64,000 nucleotides of DNA from Anodontia alba (GCA_964016985.1 OZ024827.1:113078029-113142028); one strand, 5' to 3'. Positions 21,545 to 32,310 are shown, numbered from the stretch's first letter. The notes: generated by a model from the sequence alone, not told the origin. Made by a program: numbers and translations.

Positions 21545-22070
21545 TACTAGGGCTGACTATCATGCCAAATTTAATACGACTATCATGATACTATCATTAT
21601 CAGAGATATCCCTATCCTGATACTATCACTTGACTATCATGATACTATCATTATCAGAGATATCCCTATCATGATACTATCACTATCAAGGGTCTATATC
21701 AGGATGCATTATAATACTATCACCAGCTCCAAATCACATGTATGTAGTATTTAAATGAATTCTGTTGATTTTATAAACCGGACTACTTGTAAAGATACCT
21801 AACATTAGTGCCTTCTCAAATATCAGCTTTGCTACCATTTCAACAAATATTTTAGCAAAACAGAAATCCTTTTTGCTCTCATACTTTGTTAATTTAGACA
21901 AAAAAGCTTCAGAATGATATTACAGAAGGAGAAAGTCTACAGGGACAAACTATCAAAACTACCGATAGTTGAAGAGACTATCAGTGCTAGTTATCGATAG
22001 CTGAAAACACTATCACGATAGCACTAGCATGGCAGTCACTATCATGATGCAGTGATATCGATGAATTGTT
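21545..22070. repeat. Cluster of 'actatcatgatagt'-like palindromes
   Basis: About a dozen degenerate copies of 'actatcatgata' / 'tatcgatag' fill this interval, including two near-identical ~60-bp direct repeats ('gatactatcattatcagaga' at about 21587 and 21639). Local palindromes could form cruciforms. No gene is seen. Confidence 0.5.
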
Positions 22071-22319
22071 TAACATGGTGTTTTGATATTTGAATGAGAT
22101 CCCTTTTGGAACAATGGTTCTGACCAGATTCAGTGATGAAAGAGTCCACTTCAGAAACTCACGGGTGAAAGGTTAAGTCAGGCTGACCAGTCAATATCAA
22201 ATTTGCTGTCATACTGGACAGGGTTTTGTCTGACATGTCTGGCAGCCAGAGGGCTACGCTGCAACAGCACATGGTGGAGTTGAATAAAGTCTGTACATAC
22301 AAATGAACAGGAAAATGTT

Positions 22320-22351
<32 letters not shown>
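22320..22351. repeat. (TG)n microsatellite
   Basis: Fifteen or so TG dinucleotides followed by imperfect 'catgtgtgcatg'. This alternating purine-pyrimidine run is a polymorphic site. Confidence 0.85.
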
Positions 22352-22352
<1 letters not shown>

Positions 22353-22480
22353 ATGTGTGCATGTCTGTGTGTATGTAATATGTATGAATTTATGAAATCA
22401 GTTTTCTAAATTGTTATCTCTATTTCTGTAATTGTTTACAGTCGTGTTCTATCATACTTGCCATAAATAATTCATATTAA

Positions 22481-22685
22481 CCTTTATCACTCTCTAGGCA
22501 TTTTCAGCAGACGACAAATTGATGATATTTTTCTTATTTTTCCCAGAAAACAGTATATGACATTTCATGCAAATTGTCTCCTAAGGAGACAATTTGCATG
22601 AAATGCCATATCCTGTTTTCTGGGAAAAATAAGAAAAATATTTCAAAATATCGTCTGCTGAAAATTTTACCCAGAGTGCTAAGCG
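22481..22685. repeat. MITE family A, reference copy
   Basis: A clean 205-bp palindrome flanked by TTAA (22477-22480 and 22686-22689). The arms run from 'cctttatcactctctaggca' and 'cagcagacgac' through 'tttcccagaaaacag' to 'gcaaattgtctcctaaggag' and back. The ends, 'cctttatcact' and 'gagtgctaagcg', match only partly, unlike the inner arms. It can form a single ~80-bp hairpin. TTAA flanks suggest a piggyBac-type transposition mechanism (inferred). Confidence 0.78.
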
Positions 22686-22915
22686 TTAACATAACTGACC
22701 AAATAGTTACATGCATATAGCATCAACATTTTTTGTCATCTACATGTAGGTCATCACTTTTCTGATGGAATGTATCAAGCAGCAAAATGGACAGACACAG
22801 TAATGGTTTGACCTGTCTGTATTTGAATGTTCTGAATTCTGGAGAACTGATTAACTTTCTGACTCCATCTAATTTGGTTTGCCTATCTTCTGAAAAGAGG
22901 TCAACCATAAATGGG

Positions 22916-23143
22916 TTTGGTTGGTTGTGTTGAGATTTTACGGCCTAGTCAACCCAATGGGGTCATGTCGAGTGCAGTCAGTTCACCTAACCACATGTTT
23001 ACAGAGCAAGCTTAGTCCTCTAAGCGGTTAACCAGTATTGTGCACATTCTTTTTCCAGAAACTGACAACTGCCCTTCTTGATCGGCAGAAGGGAGAGAAT
23101 GACCGTAGAAAATATTTCATGATCAATCTCCATGACAGAATGT
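22916..23143 (-). repeat. SINE family F, 5'-truncated, with perfect 12-bp target duplication
   Basis: Both sides carry accataaatggg (22904-22915 and 23144-23155). The minus-strand body matches 9014-9306 but lacks the tRNA head, as expected of incomplete reverse transcription. The target is a small palindromic repeat continuing at 23156-23220 ('gaagcaaattctttcctttt'), related to the one at 60675-60775. Confidence 0.82.
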
Positions 23144-23639
23144 ACCATAAATGGGAAGAATTTGTTTCCCTTGGAAGCAAATTCTTTCCTTTTAGAGTAG
23201 ACTCTTTCCAGAAGGATCATTTTGTGTGAAGACAGCAAACATCAAATCTTTGTTTGAGACTGAGTTGGGAGTCTTATGACCAAGTCAACAATGTTATGGT
23301 CATGTCAAGCCTGTCATTTAACCTTCTCTGTCTCTATGGAGCTAAGCCTGGCCAAATGAGAAGCCACAAAGGCAATATCCCCTGTAAAAAATAGCAGAAA
23401 ATCTACCCTTAATTGTGTCAGTTCTTCACAGTTGTACTGTCACCAGTAATCTCCTTTGTCTGAGATTCTGTAGCACGTGTAACTGTCCAAGAATGCCAGC
23501 TGCACGCAGGATTTTAGTGTGAATTCCAGTGGATCAATATGCCGTAATAAAACCCAACAAAATGTAATTTGTCACTTTCTGACGGCTGTATAATTATCCT
23601 AATGAATGTTTTCATGAATTTCACAAACATGTTCATAGC

Positions 23640-23830
23640 TCACAGCTCCAGAAAAGTGGGTCTATCAGGCAAATATTTTTTTTTCTGCATAAAACATGTT
23701 GTGGGTACTCATTAGAAGTGCCTTGATCAGGCACTTTTAATGAGTTCCTACAACATGTTTTAATGGAGAAATAAGAAAAATATCAATACTATTTGGTTGA
23801 GAAAAATGTGCCTTCTCTGATGCCATGTAA
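23640..23830. repeat. MITE family B
   Basis: Ends 'agctccagaaaagtggg' and 'gccttctctgatgcca'. The core is 'gtgggtactcattagaagtg' with the tip 'ccttgatcagg'. Moderately diverged. Confidence 0.6.
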
Positions 23831-23869
23831 TCAGTGTTTTCATGAATTTCATGAATAAGATCATAGCTC

Positions 23870-24275
23870 AAGATAAGTGGGTATCCAGATAATTTTTTTT
23901 TTTTTATTGCTCCACTTTTTCTAAAAACTAACATGTTGGACATGAGAAAGACGAAAAATATCAATAACTTTTGGTTGAGTGAAAAAAAAAAAACTGAGAT
24001 TATAAGAATTCATCATGAGTGTCCATGCAGGATAGGGAAAATTCTCACCCAAGGGGTAGGAATTTCAACCAGGCCAGGGACGAGGCTTGCCAAGTCCCTG
24101 GTTGAAATTCCCACCCCTCGGGTGAGATTTCTCTATCCTGCATGGACTGGCTCACGATGGATTCTTTTTCTCCCATCTTTAAGTGGATTGTTCCTAGGAC
24201 CAGTGTGATCATATGAGATAGAAGTTTCTCACATGGACAAAAAGCCTATCTCATATAGGCAACGGTGGGAGAAAT
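23870..24275. repeat. Decayed MITE B followed by palindromic repeat G
   Basis: 23870-23990 has the outer parts of MITE B without its core. 24005-24170 is a long palindrome: 'catgcaggatagggaaaatt', 'ctcaccc' and 'ggaatttcaaccagg' pair with 'cctggttgaaattcc', 'gggtgag' and 'ctatcctgcatg' around 'gggacgaggcttgccaagtc'. A second, shorter inverted pair ('atatgagataga' / 'tctcatatagg') follows. No coding frame. Confidence 0.55.
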
Positions 24276-24499
24276 GATAATTATTACTTTCTCAGTGTGT
24301 CCGGCTGATATTAACTCAGTGTTGTGAAAAATACAACTATGATCATATGTAAGGCAAAATTACATATGCAACCCTCCACTGCACTTATCCCAAATAAAAT
24401 GCCAAATGTACATGAACATGCAGTTCTGTGAAAAAAATAAATAAAAAAATAACATGACACAACCCTTATCTGCCATCCATTAATTTTGCTATCTTCATA

Positions 24500-24645
24500 A
24501 AAACCTTTGACACACCAATCACAGCTGCAGCGGATGACATTTTGCATTTTGTTACTATTCATTTAGGGAAATATTGCTTGACATTTCAACTGAATCATCT
24601 GTCTGGCAGCAAGCCTTATTTTCTCTGAAAAAAAATAATAGCCTT
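24500..24645. repeat. MITE family A2 relic
   Basis: 'accaatcacagctgcagcgg', 'atgacattttgc', 'cttgacatttcaactgaatc' and 'atctgtctggcag' are family A2 signatures. The right arm is lost. Confidence 0.45.
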
Positions 24646-24699
24646 ACTTTTTCTGAAATAAAAATAGAAAAAAAAAATAGAAATTTTGTTTAGAGATTT

Positions 24700-24913
24700 A
24701 AGGGAGAACCCGTGTCCTGCTGAACCTGGATAAAGCCTTCTTTTGCAAACAGTGTAGATCCAGATCAGTTGGCTTCTGCAGAAGCCAACTGATCTGGATC
24801 TGCACTGTTTGCCACTCAGTATATGAATTTATGTCAACAATCTGGATCAAGTAATCTGATTGGCTGAAAATTAGAAGTGGGTGTAACATCTTAATTTATT
24901 CAGCACGACAAGA
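24700..24913. repeat. MITE family C
   Basis: Reverse relative to 6058-6263: starts 'cccgtgtcctgctgaacc' and ends 'ttcagcacgacaagag' followed by TTAA (24914-24917). The core is the perfect hairpin 'gatccagatcagttggcttc' with the tip 'tgcagaagcc'. Confidence 0.68.
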
Positions 24914-25169
24914 GTTAAAGAATAAATTATAACCTTGTTTAGTACAATAACACTGTATCTATGATGATGATAGCTCTGGACAAAAGTACCTTCTTCAAAC
25001 CAAAAATAATACCGTATTCGACCTGATTACCACACTGTGCACTTCGGTTTTTTCAAAATTACTGGGGAAACTTGCAGTAAAATCCATCTACTAAAAGTGC
25101 GCTTTAAAAACAAGATCAGCAAATGACTCCTCTACTGTGTTTATGCGATGTTTTTATGGGTTTTTTCTT

Positions 25170-25270
25170 CTTATTTTCTTTATGAAAGCGTATGTTGTGG
25201 ATACTCATTTGAATTGCATCGACAAGTCAGTAATTCAAAAGGGTACTCAAAACATACGTCTTAAAGAAGT
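25170..25270. repeat. MITE family B relic
   Basis: 'tttcttatttt', 'gcgtatgttgtggatactca' and 'gggtactcaaaacatacgtc' mark a diverged B hairpin with the core tip rearranged. Confidence 0.4.
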
Positions 25271-25344
25271 AGATACCGGTAATTAGGTAGAATAGAATAC
25301 AATACTGTCTTTAAAGTATTGACATTTTTTTTTTATTTCAGAAG

Positions 25345-25625
25345 TAGGCTGCATGGCCTAGTGGTTAGTGCACCTAACTTTCATGTGGGATATTGTGGGT
25401 TGGAATCCCCCTCGGGTAGAGACAATTTTCAGACATTAGTACGCCTTACTCATACTTGACATGCCCTGAGTTGAGTATATAGTCGACAGGGAGGCGCTTG
25501 GTGACAGACAGCAGCACCAAGTGCGCATGGGTGATCCATGAAAGCAAGGCTGTACAAATACATGTACATAACAATCGCCACTGCCTCCATGTGCCTTGGG
25601 TGCCTGGTAGCGTTAAAAACCCGCA
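25345..25625 (+). repeat. tRNA-derived SINE, plus strand
   Basis: Box A-like 'tggcctagtggttagtgcac' (25354-25373) and box B-like 'gggttggaatcccc' (25397-25410) form an RNA polymerase III promoter. The ~200-bp body ends 'gcgttaaaaacccgcacaac'. That tail style is familiar from molluscan SINEs. Its head differs from SINE F, so it is a second family. Confidence 0.65.
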
Positions 25626-25629
25626 CAAC

Positions 25630-25790
25630 AACATTTCAGAAGAAAACAAATACTGTGGACATTCATTAGAAGCGCCTCAACAAGGCATTTCTAATGAATA
25701 CCCATAATATAATTATTATATTTTCATGAAAAAAAAAAATAAAAATGATTAAAATGGATACCCTATTATCTAGAGGCAGAGCTACGAATG
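25630..25790. repeat. MITE family B relic
   Basis: 'tggacattcattagaagcgc', 'ctcaacaaggcatttctaat' and 'gaatacccataat' retain the core; the right arm is AT-expanded ('tttcatgaaaaaaaaaaat'). Confidence 0.45.
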
Positions 25791-26299
25791 TATAATAATA
25801 TTTGGAAAGTACCGACAAAATATTTTTATTTTCTTCATCTGATAATCTGTTTATTATTTCTTTAAGGTCTAATCGCATGTTTAAAGGCCATTGTAGAAGG
25901 ATTATAGCTACAATTTACAATAGGGACATACACAATTACAACAGCTTAGCCGTTACCCTGTCACAGACACTATTTAGCAGATTTTGGAAGTGTTTTGTTT
26001 TCCCCATTTTTCTTTAGAAATAAATCTTCAATTTGCATTCAGATCTAGTCATAAGGGTTACCCTTTCACTCAATATTTACTACTGGGCAGGAGAAAAGGA
26101 TAAAACATATTTTATTATTTTGTCTGTTCATTTGTGCTTGCAGCAGGGTTGAAGTTGAGCTCCCTACACCTCTAAACCTTGATCTTTCACAGCTTGTCAC
26201 ACTAACATGATTACAAAGGTACAAAAATACTTGTTAAGAAAGATTTAGGACCACCTCCAGTTTGGGAAGAAAACATGATGAAGACTGACTCATACTGTA

Positions 26300-26492
26300 A
26301 TACTTTGCATGCTGGGTAAAAAACTCAGCAGACATTTTGTAATATTTTTCTCATTTTCCCAGAAAACAGACTTTGACATTTCATGTAAATTGTCTCCAGA
26401 TAGGAGAAAATTTGCAAGAAATATCAAGGCCTATTTTCAGGGAAAAATAAGAAAATATAAATTTGTCATCTGCTGAATTAGCCTGGGGTAAA
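26300..26492. repeat. MITE family A
   Basis: 'catgctgggtaaaaaactcagc', 'cccagaaaacagactttgac', 'cattt...gtaaattgtctc' and 'gtcatctgctgaattagcct' are followed by TTAA (26493-26496). Confidence 0.6.
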
Positions 26493-26544
26493 GGTTAAAA
26501 TTCTGTCAAGTAATAATGTACCTTTGCTTTCTGAAGGGAAAGAC

Positions 26545-26705
26545 ACAATGAATGATATTTTTCTTACTTCTTTTTTTTTCATTTTTCAGAAACTAAGGCT
26601 TGGTTTTTCATATGAATGGAAATTGCTTTTAAAAGAAATGGCTTAAATGAAATGTCAAGTTCTATAAATTCCGGGAAATTAAAGAAAAGTATTTTACAAT
26701 AGCTC
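26545..26705. repeat. MITE family A-like relic
   Basis: 'tgatatttttcttactt', 'tttttcagaaactaagg', 'aaatgaaatgtcaagttc' and 'gggaaattaaag' show the same arms with a divergent loop. Confidence 0.4.
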
Positions 26706-26889
26706 CTCTATTCGAATGCAGCATGTCAAAGGCTTGCAACATAAATTAAAATGTACAATGTAATGTACATGTATGTTTGTGTATCAGCCAAAATAGGATG
26801 CCTGCCAGACTTGCTTGTCCATGATATGAAAACAGAAGTCCACAGTTTGGCCTCGGGATTACTGGGAATGGACAAATGGGGAGGGAGTC

Positions 26890-27110
26890 TTGCACTGAAC
26901 AAATCTTTGGACCAGAATCAAGTATTAACTGCATCCATACCAGGCATTCAGGAGTTTGCATTTTTTTAAAATTCTTATGCCTCAAGGTCAATGAAGGGAG
27001 TGGGTTTTCAAGGTCACTGAAGAGAGTGAGAATTGCAAACTTTGCACTGAATAAAACTAGGCCAATACCTAACATGGACCAAAGTATTAACTAAACAGAT
27101 CTATGCATTC
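26890..27110. repeat. Imperfect tandem pair, ~150 bp
   Basis: 'cttgcactgaac...tggaccagaatcaagtattaactg...gcattcaggag' near 26889-26953 recurs as 'tttgcactgaat...tggaccaaagtattaactaa...gcattcaggag' near 27040-27115. Frames of 109 codons (minus) and 72 codons (plus) overlap here, but neither resembles a known protein. Confidence 0.4.
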
Positions 27111-27141
27111 AGGAGATACACAGCTTTTAAATCATAATTAA

Positions 27142-27314
27142 CCCTTGTCCTGCTGAATAAATTAAGATACCATACCCACCTAATTTTGTTGATATAAATT
27201 CACATACTTAATGGCAAACAGTGCAGATCCAGATCAGTTGGCTTCTTGGAGCCAACTGATCTGGATCTACAGTGTTTGCAAAGGCAGGATATATCCGAGT
27301 TCAACAGGACTAGG
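27142..27314. repeat. MITE family C, TTAA-flanked
   Basis: TTAA at 27138-27141 and 27315-27318. Ends 'cccttgtcctgctgaataaa' and 'gttcaacaggactaggg'. The core hairpin tip 'ggcttcttggagcc' is shortened compared with 6058-6263. Confidence 0.7.
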
Positions 27315-27339
27315 GTTAACTACTTGACCTTGGATTCTG

Positions 27340-27475
27340 GAATAATTATCTCCAGTTCTCCATAAAAACAAAAGCTGTGGGTACTCATTGGTAGGACCTC
27401 ACCAAGGCACTTCTAATGAATACTCACAACATGTTTTTTATGGAGAAATAAGAAAAATATAATGTGGATACCAGC
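27340..27475. repeat. MITE family B
   Basis: 'ctccataaaaacaaaagctg', 'tgggtactcattggtaggac', 'gcacttctaatgaatactca' and 'tggagaaataagaaaaatat' form the two halves of the hairpin; the outermost ends are trimmed. Confidence 0.6.
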
Positions 27476-27617
27476 ATGTAAACTTTCACTTGTGACTCAC
27501 TCCACTAATAAATTGCTATTACAAAATTAGCAAAATGAGGTTCAGAAACAAAGAGAGAATTTATATTAGACTAATCAGAATGACATCCTTATCATTTAGG
27601 TTAATAAGATATTAACC

Positions 27618-27820
27618 CTTAACATGCCAATCATGACTGAAACAAACAACATTTTGAAATATTGTTGTTGATGTTGTTGTTTTTATTTTATTTTTAAAAG
27701 AAAATGTCTTGACATTTTATGTGAATCATCTGCCTGACAGACAATTCACTTAAAATGTTAAGACTTATTTACTCAAAGAAGAAAAATTTGGAATATTGTT
27801 TACTAGAAATTTTGCTTGGA
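27618..27820. repeat. MITE family A2
   Basis: 'ttaacccttaacatgccaat' opens the repeat. 'cttgacattttatgtgaatc' pairs with 'gacaattcacttaaaatgtt' around 'tctgcctgacag'. The right end is decayed. Confidence 0.55.
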
Positions 27821-27948
27821 GTCTGATCTGGGTCTGCACTGTTTGCCAATTACCCTTTTAGGAGTCTTCTGACTAATATGGGTCAACCCATTAATGGCTA
27901 GTGAACTCTTCCACCTTACTCTAGGCCCAAGTCCATTTTCAACTTTAA

Positions 27949-28192
27949 CCCTTAAGATGCCAAACACACAACAATTGTCGCCTACTTTGTCTTCTGCGGG
28001 TTACTTTAAAAGTCATTGATGCAAACAGAGTGGACCCTGATCAGACTGCTCCTCTAGGAGTCTGATCTGGGTCTATACTGTTTACCTATATGCTGAAAGT
28101 ATGTTTGAAAAGTTTGCAAGAAGATGCAGCAGACGACATAAACAGATGACATTTTCTGATGTACAATGTAGTTTTTCTTGGCATCTTAAGGG
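27949..28192. repeat. MITE family D
   Basis: Bounded by 'ttaacccttaag' and 'cttaagggttaa'. The core is 'gaccctgatcagactgctcc' with the tip 'tctaggag', and 'tcgcctactttgtcttctgc' lies on the left. Orientation is opposite to 21223-21465. Confidence 0.68.
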
Positions 28193-28204
28193 TTAAGAGG
28201 AGAT

Positions 28205-28262
28205 TGGTTAGGGTTACATGACTTACCTCCCCCCACCCCACCCACCCCCCACCACCCCCGAA
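28205..28262. repeat. C-rich low-complexity stretch
   Basis: Runs of 'ccccccacccc' and 'caccacccccg'. The minus strand could form a G-quadruplex. 'cttacctcc' at its left edge resembles a splice donor but is followed by low complexity only. Confidence 0.7.
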
Positions 28263-28499
28263 CACTACCGAAATACCTGAATACCCTTGTTTTCATTAAT
28301 TAATTTTGATATTATGTTGATAGTCTGCTACTTACATGGGTGAAAGTTCTAAAATTCAAGAATCCTGAAATTTTTTAGGAGCAGGTGGGGATGAGAATCT
28401 AATACTTAATTTTCTCTGGCCTTACTATATTGAAATTTATAATTTAAAGTGACTTATCAGAGATCACAGAACACTAAAAATTGTATGGGCAATATCAAG

Positions 28500-28710
28500 C
28501 TAAAAAGTGCCTTCAAACATGCAAAAAATGTGCTGAGTCAGATCATACTGCATATGCATAAATAGTATCTGAGCCTTTGGTCTCCACTGATACATTCTGT
28601 AGTATCCAATGATTCTCTTTGAAGACAGTAAAGGCCCTAATCAGATTGCACAGAAGCGCAGGCTGATCTGGGACTTCACTATCTGCATATGCTCAAAGAC
28701 ACATTTTCGC
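28500..28710. repeat. MITE family J ('gcgcaggctgatctggg' type)
   Basis: 'gtctccactgatacattctg', 'ggccctaatcagattgcaca' and 'gaagcgcaggctgatctggg' define the repeat. Relatives are at about 32905-33045, 48600-48745 and 51800-52110. Ends are not resolved. Confidence 0.45.
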
Positions 28711-28817
28711 ATAGCCCAGCCCATATATAATCTGTTGCTGTTTATCTGACACCAGACAAGAAAACCTCTCCACCCATGCTCTGCTCAAAATTCCATGTGA
28801 AAATTCTCAAATATTTC

Positions 28818-29085
28818 AGGCATATTAACCCTGGTCCTGCTGAACCCAGATATACCCTGTCTTTACAAACAGTGTAGAACCAGATCAGTTGGCTTCTGAT
28901 AAGAGTGGGTATCAAATAAATATTTTTCTTATTCCTCCATGAAAACATATGTTGTGGGTACTCATTTGAAGCACCTCGGTGAGGCGCTTCTAATAAGTAT
29001 CCACAACATATGTTTTCGTGGAGAAAAAAAAAAAAAAATAGCAATACTTTTGGATTGAATAAAAAAGCATCTTATCAAGAGGTAT
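28818..29085. repeat. MITE C half with MITE B joined to it
   Basis: 28823-28901 is the left half of MITE C ('cctggtcctgctgaaccc' to 'gatcagttggcttc'). It runs directly into MITE B ('gataagagtgggtatca' to 'gcatcttatcaagaggta'), which has a near-perfect core. The other half of C is absent, so the join came by insertion plus deletion. Confidence 0.6.
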
Positions 29086-29619
29086 GAATTTATATCTTGT
29101 TAATGCATCAACTATGCAGCCTGTCAGACAGAATTTGACCTTAAAACATAACAATACAGACATGAATCATAGCCTTGACATGCACCTGTCAATCCAATTT
29201 TTTTCCCCCAAATATTCATTTTAAAATTTGTGAATACCTCACTACATGTGTAAAATCTGTCAAATATTAATATATATGCACTAAATGAACACAGTTTCTG
29301 CTGGTTTACTGGGATGTTTTTCTCATCATATTCAAAAGGCATTCTTAAATTATCCTCTTATGTGGTGGGGTTAATGGTATTTCAGCATAGATTCTGCCAG
29401 GTTTCCTTTTTGCACATACATCTTCGATGAACCTTCTCACTCTAAAACTTTTATAAATTGCTAAAGCATTGCAAATGAGCCCTTGGGCATTGTAAACAAT
29501 TGCAAATGAACATTTTATCATTTAAATCTTAAAACCTGTAGTAAAACCTGTAAAAACCATTAAATTAATGTGGAATGCTGTTACAATACTACATGTACTC
29601 TGCCGTAACAACATGGCTC

Positions 29620-29790
29620 TAATAAAGTGCTGATATTTCTTATTTCTCTATGAAAACATACCCTGTGGGTACTCATTACAAGCGCCTCAATGAGGCACTT
29701 CTATTGAGTACCCACAAAATATGTTTTCATGGAGAAATAAGAAAAATATTATGTGGATACCATCTCTTATCTGGAGCTATGAACAAGGGT
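29620..29790. repeat. MITE family B
   Basis: 'tttcttatttctctatgaaa', 'gtgggtactcattacaagcg', 'cctcaatgagg' as tip, 'atggagaaataagaaaaata', and 'ctcttatctggagctatg' as end. Confidence 0.65.
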
Positions 29791-30109
29791 GCCTTAAGTA
29801 TGCAGGGATTATTTTGAGGCTACTTTTTTAGACTTTCTCATTTTTATGCCAAAAGTTTCGTTGAAATTGCCAAACCAGAGGAAACAACTCTACTTAACAT
29901 GCAATTTAGTTGGGGAGAAAGCACAATGTTTGATTGTTGCTGGCTGTTAAAGGCTACATATTCATCAAAAACAGACATTATTCAAGAAAGGTTTAACCCA
30001 TTAATGCCGAGTGGACTATGCTATATGTACCTCAACTCTTTCAGACTTTGGACAGGTTGTTTTTCCAATAGAAGGGGTGTCTGGATATTGTTTTATTATT
30101 GCCATGTTT

Positions 30110-30200
30110 ATAGAAACTTCTGTATTTAATGTAAACAGTGTACCTTGGTCAGACGCTGCATTCTGTGGCGTCAGATTAGGATCTTTACTGTTTGCCTAAA
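30110..30200. repeat. MITE C/D-type hairpin core
   Basis: 'gtaaacagtgtaccttggtc' with 'ggatctttactgtttgccta', tip 'gcattctgtggc'. Terminal sequences absent. Confidence 0.45.
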
Positions 30201-30699
30201 TAATGTCCCTTTTATGGGACACTAGGCTTAAATGAGTTAGCAACATTAATTCAGAGATACTATAAAAAATCATTTCATTTCAAGAGCGAGAGACTAACTG
30301 AATTTTTACAGGCTGTTAGGTGCCACATTTTATGATTGGATTAATACCATATATTAATCTATTCCTTTTTTGGACAAGAAAATATCTATTTCTGCGAAAT
30401 ATGGAGCCTTTAATCAGAAATGGAGCTAAACAGTAAACACTAGGGTTGACATGAAAAAATGACAAAGTTGTTAGACCCTGAAAAAACGGTTGTGGTCATA
30501 CAATGAAACCACACTGTTTGAGTCCATGTACATGTCAGGTAAGATAATTGTAGGTCTAAAAGTTGTACAGAAAAGAACTTAAATATTAGGGTTGATGCTA
30601 AACTTTGACAGACAGACGTGTGGAAAACTAGATGCCATATATCGCAATGTTTAAGCAGACCTGTGCAACAGAAGGCTAACGAGTATCTTAGAGAAGTTA

Positions 30700-31205
30700 A
30701 CTTTTAAAGCACTAAACACAACTACAGCAGCTGACAATCTGAAATATGTTTTTCTAATTTTATAAAAAAATTGTTTGACATTTCATGCCTAACAAACAAT
30801 TCACACAGTGCTTGCATTAAGGGAAGTCTGGAAGTCAGAGACTCCGAAAAATTGCCCTGGGACTTCCAAAAATCAATGCCAAGAAGTCTGGGATTCCCAA
30901 CTTTTAAAAATATTTAGTCATCTATAACAAAACTTTAGAATGAATTTATGTGTTATTTAGCTTAAGAATGGCAGTTTTACTCCATAAATGGGAGTTTAAG
31001 AATATTGATGTTGAATTTCTGAAAGTGAGTGAAAAATTTTATTACCAGGACTTCCAGATATTGGAGCTAGGAAGTCCTGGGACTTCCTAATTTTGACAGT
31101 TAGTGCAAGCACTGTTCACATGAAATGCCAAGTCTTATTTTCTATAACAAAATCAATTTTAAATTGTCTGCTACAAATTTGCTTAGCATTTTAAGTGTTA
31201 GGGAT
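30700..31205. repeat. MITE family A2 interrupted by a small TIR element
   Basis: The left part has 'aaagcactaaacacaactac', 'gcagctgacaa' and 'gacatttcatgcctaacaaa'. The right part, after 31120, has 'tgaaatgccaagtcttattt' and 'ttgtctgctacaaatttgct'. Excising 30806-31114 plus one duplicated TTCACA restores the usual A2 order. Confidence 0.65.
30806..31114. mobile_element. 309-bp TIR element nested in MITE A2
   Basis: Termini cagtgcttgca and tgcaagcactg, flanked by the direct repeat TTCACA (30800-30805 and 31115-31120). The interior repeats 'aagtc(c/t)tgg(g)acttcc' motifs in both orientations. No coding frame. The CAGNG-like end recalls hAT elements, but hAT duplications are normally 8 bp, so the superfamily is left open. 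Confidence 0.7.
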
Positions 31206-31329
31206 CAGATTATTTTTTCTTCTCTCTAGCGGGCACAAAATTAAAATCGTGCACTCTCATCACTAAAGAATGCTAGTCTGGTAATTTTACAAAAACACAT
31301 TAAGCCAATAGTTTTACTGTCTCTTAAGG

Positions 31330-31520
31330 CATCGCTCCAGATAACATGACTTTTTTTTTCAACCAAAAATTACTGAGTTTTCATACGTCTCCACGAAACA
31401 AATGTTGTTGGTAGTCATTAGAAATGTCTCACCCAGGTGCTTCTAATGACTACCCACATCTGTTTTCGTGGAGATATAGGGGAAATATTCATCCGAATAC
31501 TCCCTATCTCGAGCTACATT
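31330..31520. repeat. MITE family B
   Basis: 'ctccagataacatgac', 'ctccacgaaacaaatgttgt', 'tggtagtcattagaaatgtc' and 'tgcttctaatgactacccac' define the hairpin; ends 'cgctccagat' and 'ctatctcgagctac'. Confidence 0.6.
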
Positions 31521-31689
31521 GTATGTTAAGGTCTTTCAAGGCTCTACAAAATCAATACGAGACAGCAATTCCAAGCAGTGGTCGGTGAAATAGCAGCACT
31601 CTCCAAGGAGAACAGATTTAAGGGCTACAGAAAAGGGGATTACCAACATTTTTGGTGCCCTTTATATTTGCATACATGTACAACCAAGA

Positions 31690-32125
31690 CTGTTAATACA
31701 GCTTTCATTCTGAAGACGCCAACTGATCTGCATCTGCACTGTTTGCCATTCAATGTACGAATTTATGTCAACAATCTTGATCAAGGAATCTGATTGGCTG
31801 ACAGTTAGAAGTGGGTGTGGCATCTTGTTTGTGTTGAGGTTTTACTGCCGAGTCAACCCAATGGGGTCATGTCGAGCGCGGTCAGTTTACCTAACCACAC
31901 GTTTACTGGGCAGGCTTAGTCCTCTAAGCGGTTAACCAGTATTGTGCACATTCTTTCGCCAGAAACTGACAACTACCCTTCTTGACTCAGCGGAAGGGAG
32001 AGAATGACCGTAGAAAATATTTCATGATCAATCTCCACGAAAGAATGTTGCCGACCTCAGCGGGGTTGAATCCGCGAGCCACCGAGGCCGGTGGTGTGGC
32101 ATCTTAATTTATTCAGCATGATAAG
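31690..32125. repeat. MITE family C split by a SINE
   Basis: The left piece (to 31826) holds half of the C core ('gccaactgatctgcatctgc') and 'cttgatcaaggaatctgatt'. The right piece (32107-32125) is 'aatttattcagcatgataag' and ends at TTAA. A SINE with its duplication fills the gap. Confidence 0.65.
31827..32093 (-). repeat. SINE family F with perfect 13-bp target duplication
   Basis: Flanked by ggtgtggcatctt at 31814-31826 and 32094-32106. On the minus strand a shortened tRNA-like head ('gcggattcaacccc') precedes the standard body, and the copy ends 'taaaacctcaacacaaac'. The insertion lies inside a MITE C, giving a relative age: C first, SINE later. A perfect duplication suggests it is fairly recent. 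Confidence 0.85.
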
Positions 32126-32310
32126 GGTTAAGGGCAAATACAGTACTAAAGATACTGTCCACATGATCACTGTGGCTAGCTAAAAACACTCATATATGTG
32201 CGGTCATCTAAAAACAATATTTATGTCCATTGTGTGAACTGGAATGTGAACAATTGCTTTCCATGTATACAAATGAACATGTACTTCATACATGTAACTG
32301 AAACACTTAA

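Noticed and set aside
24005..24170. Frame with an RPGTRLAKSL-type peptide
   Set aside because: It is the translation of a long palindrome (repeat G).
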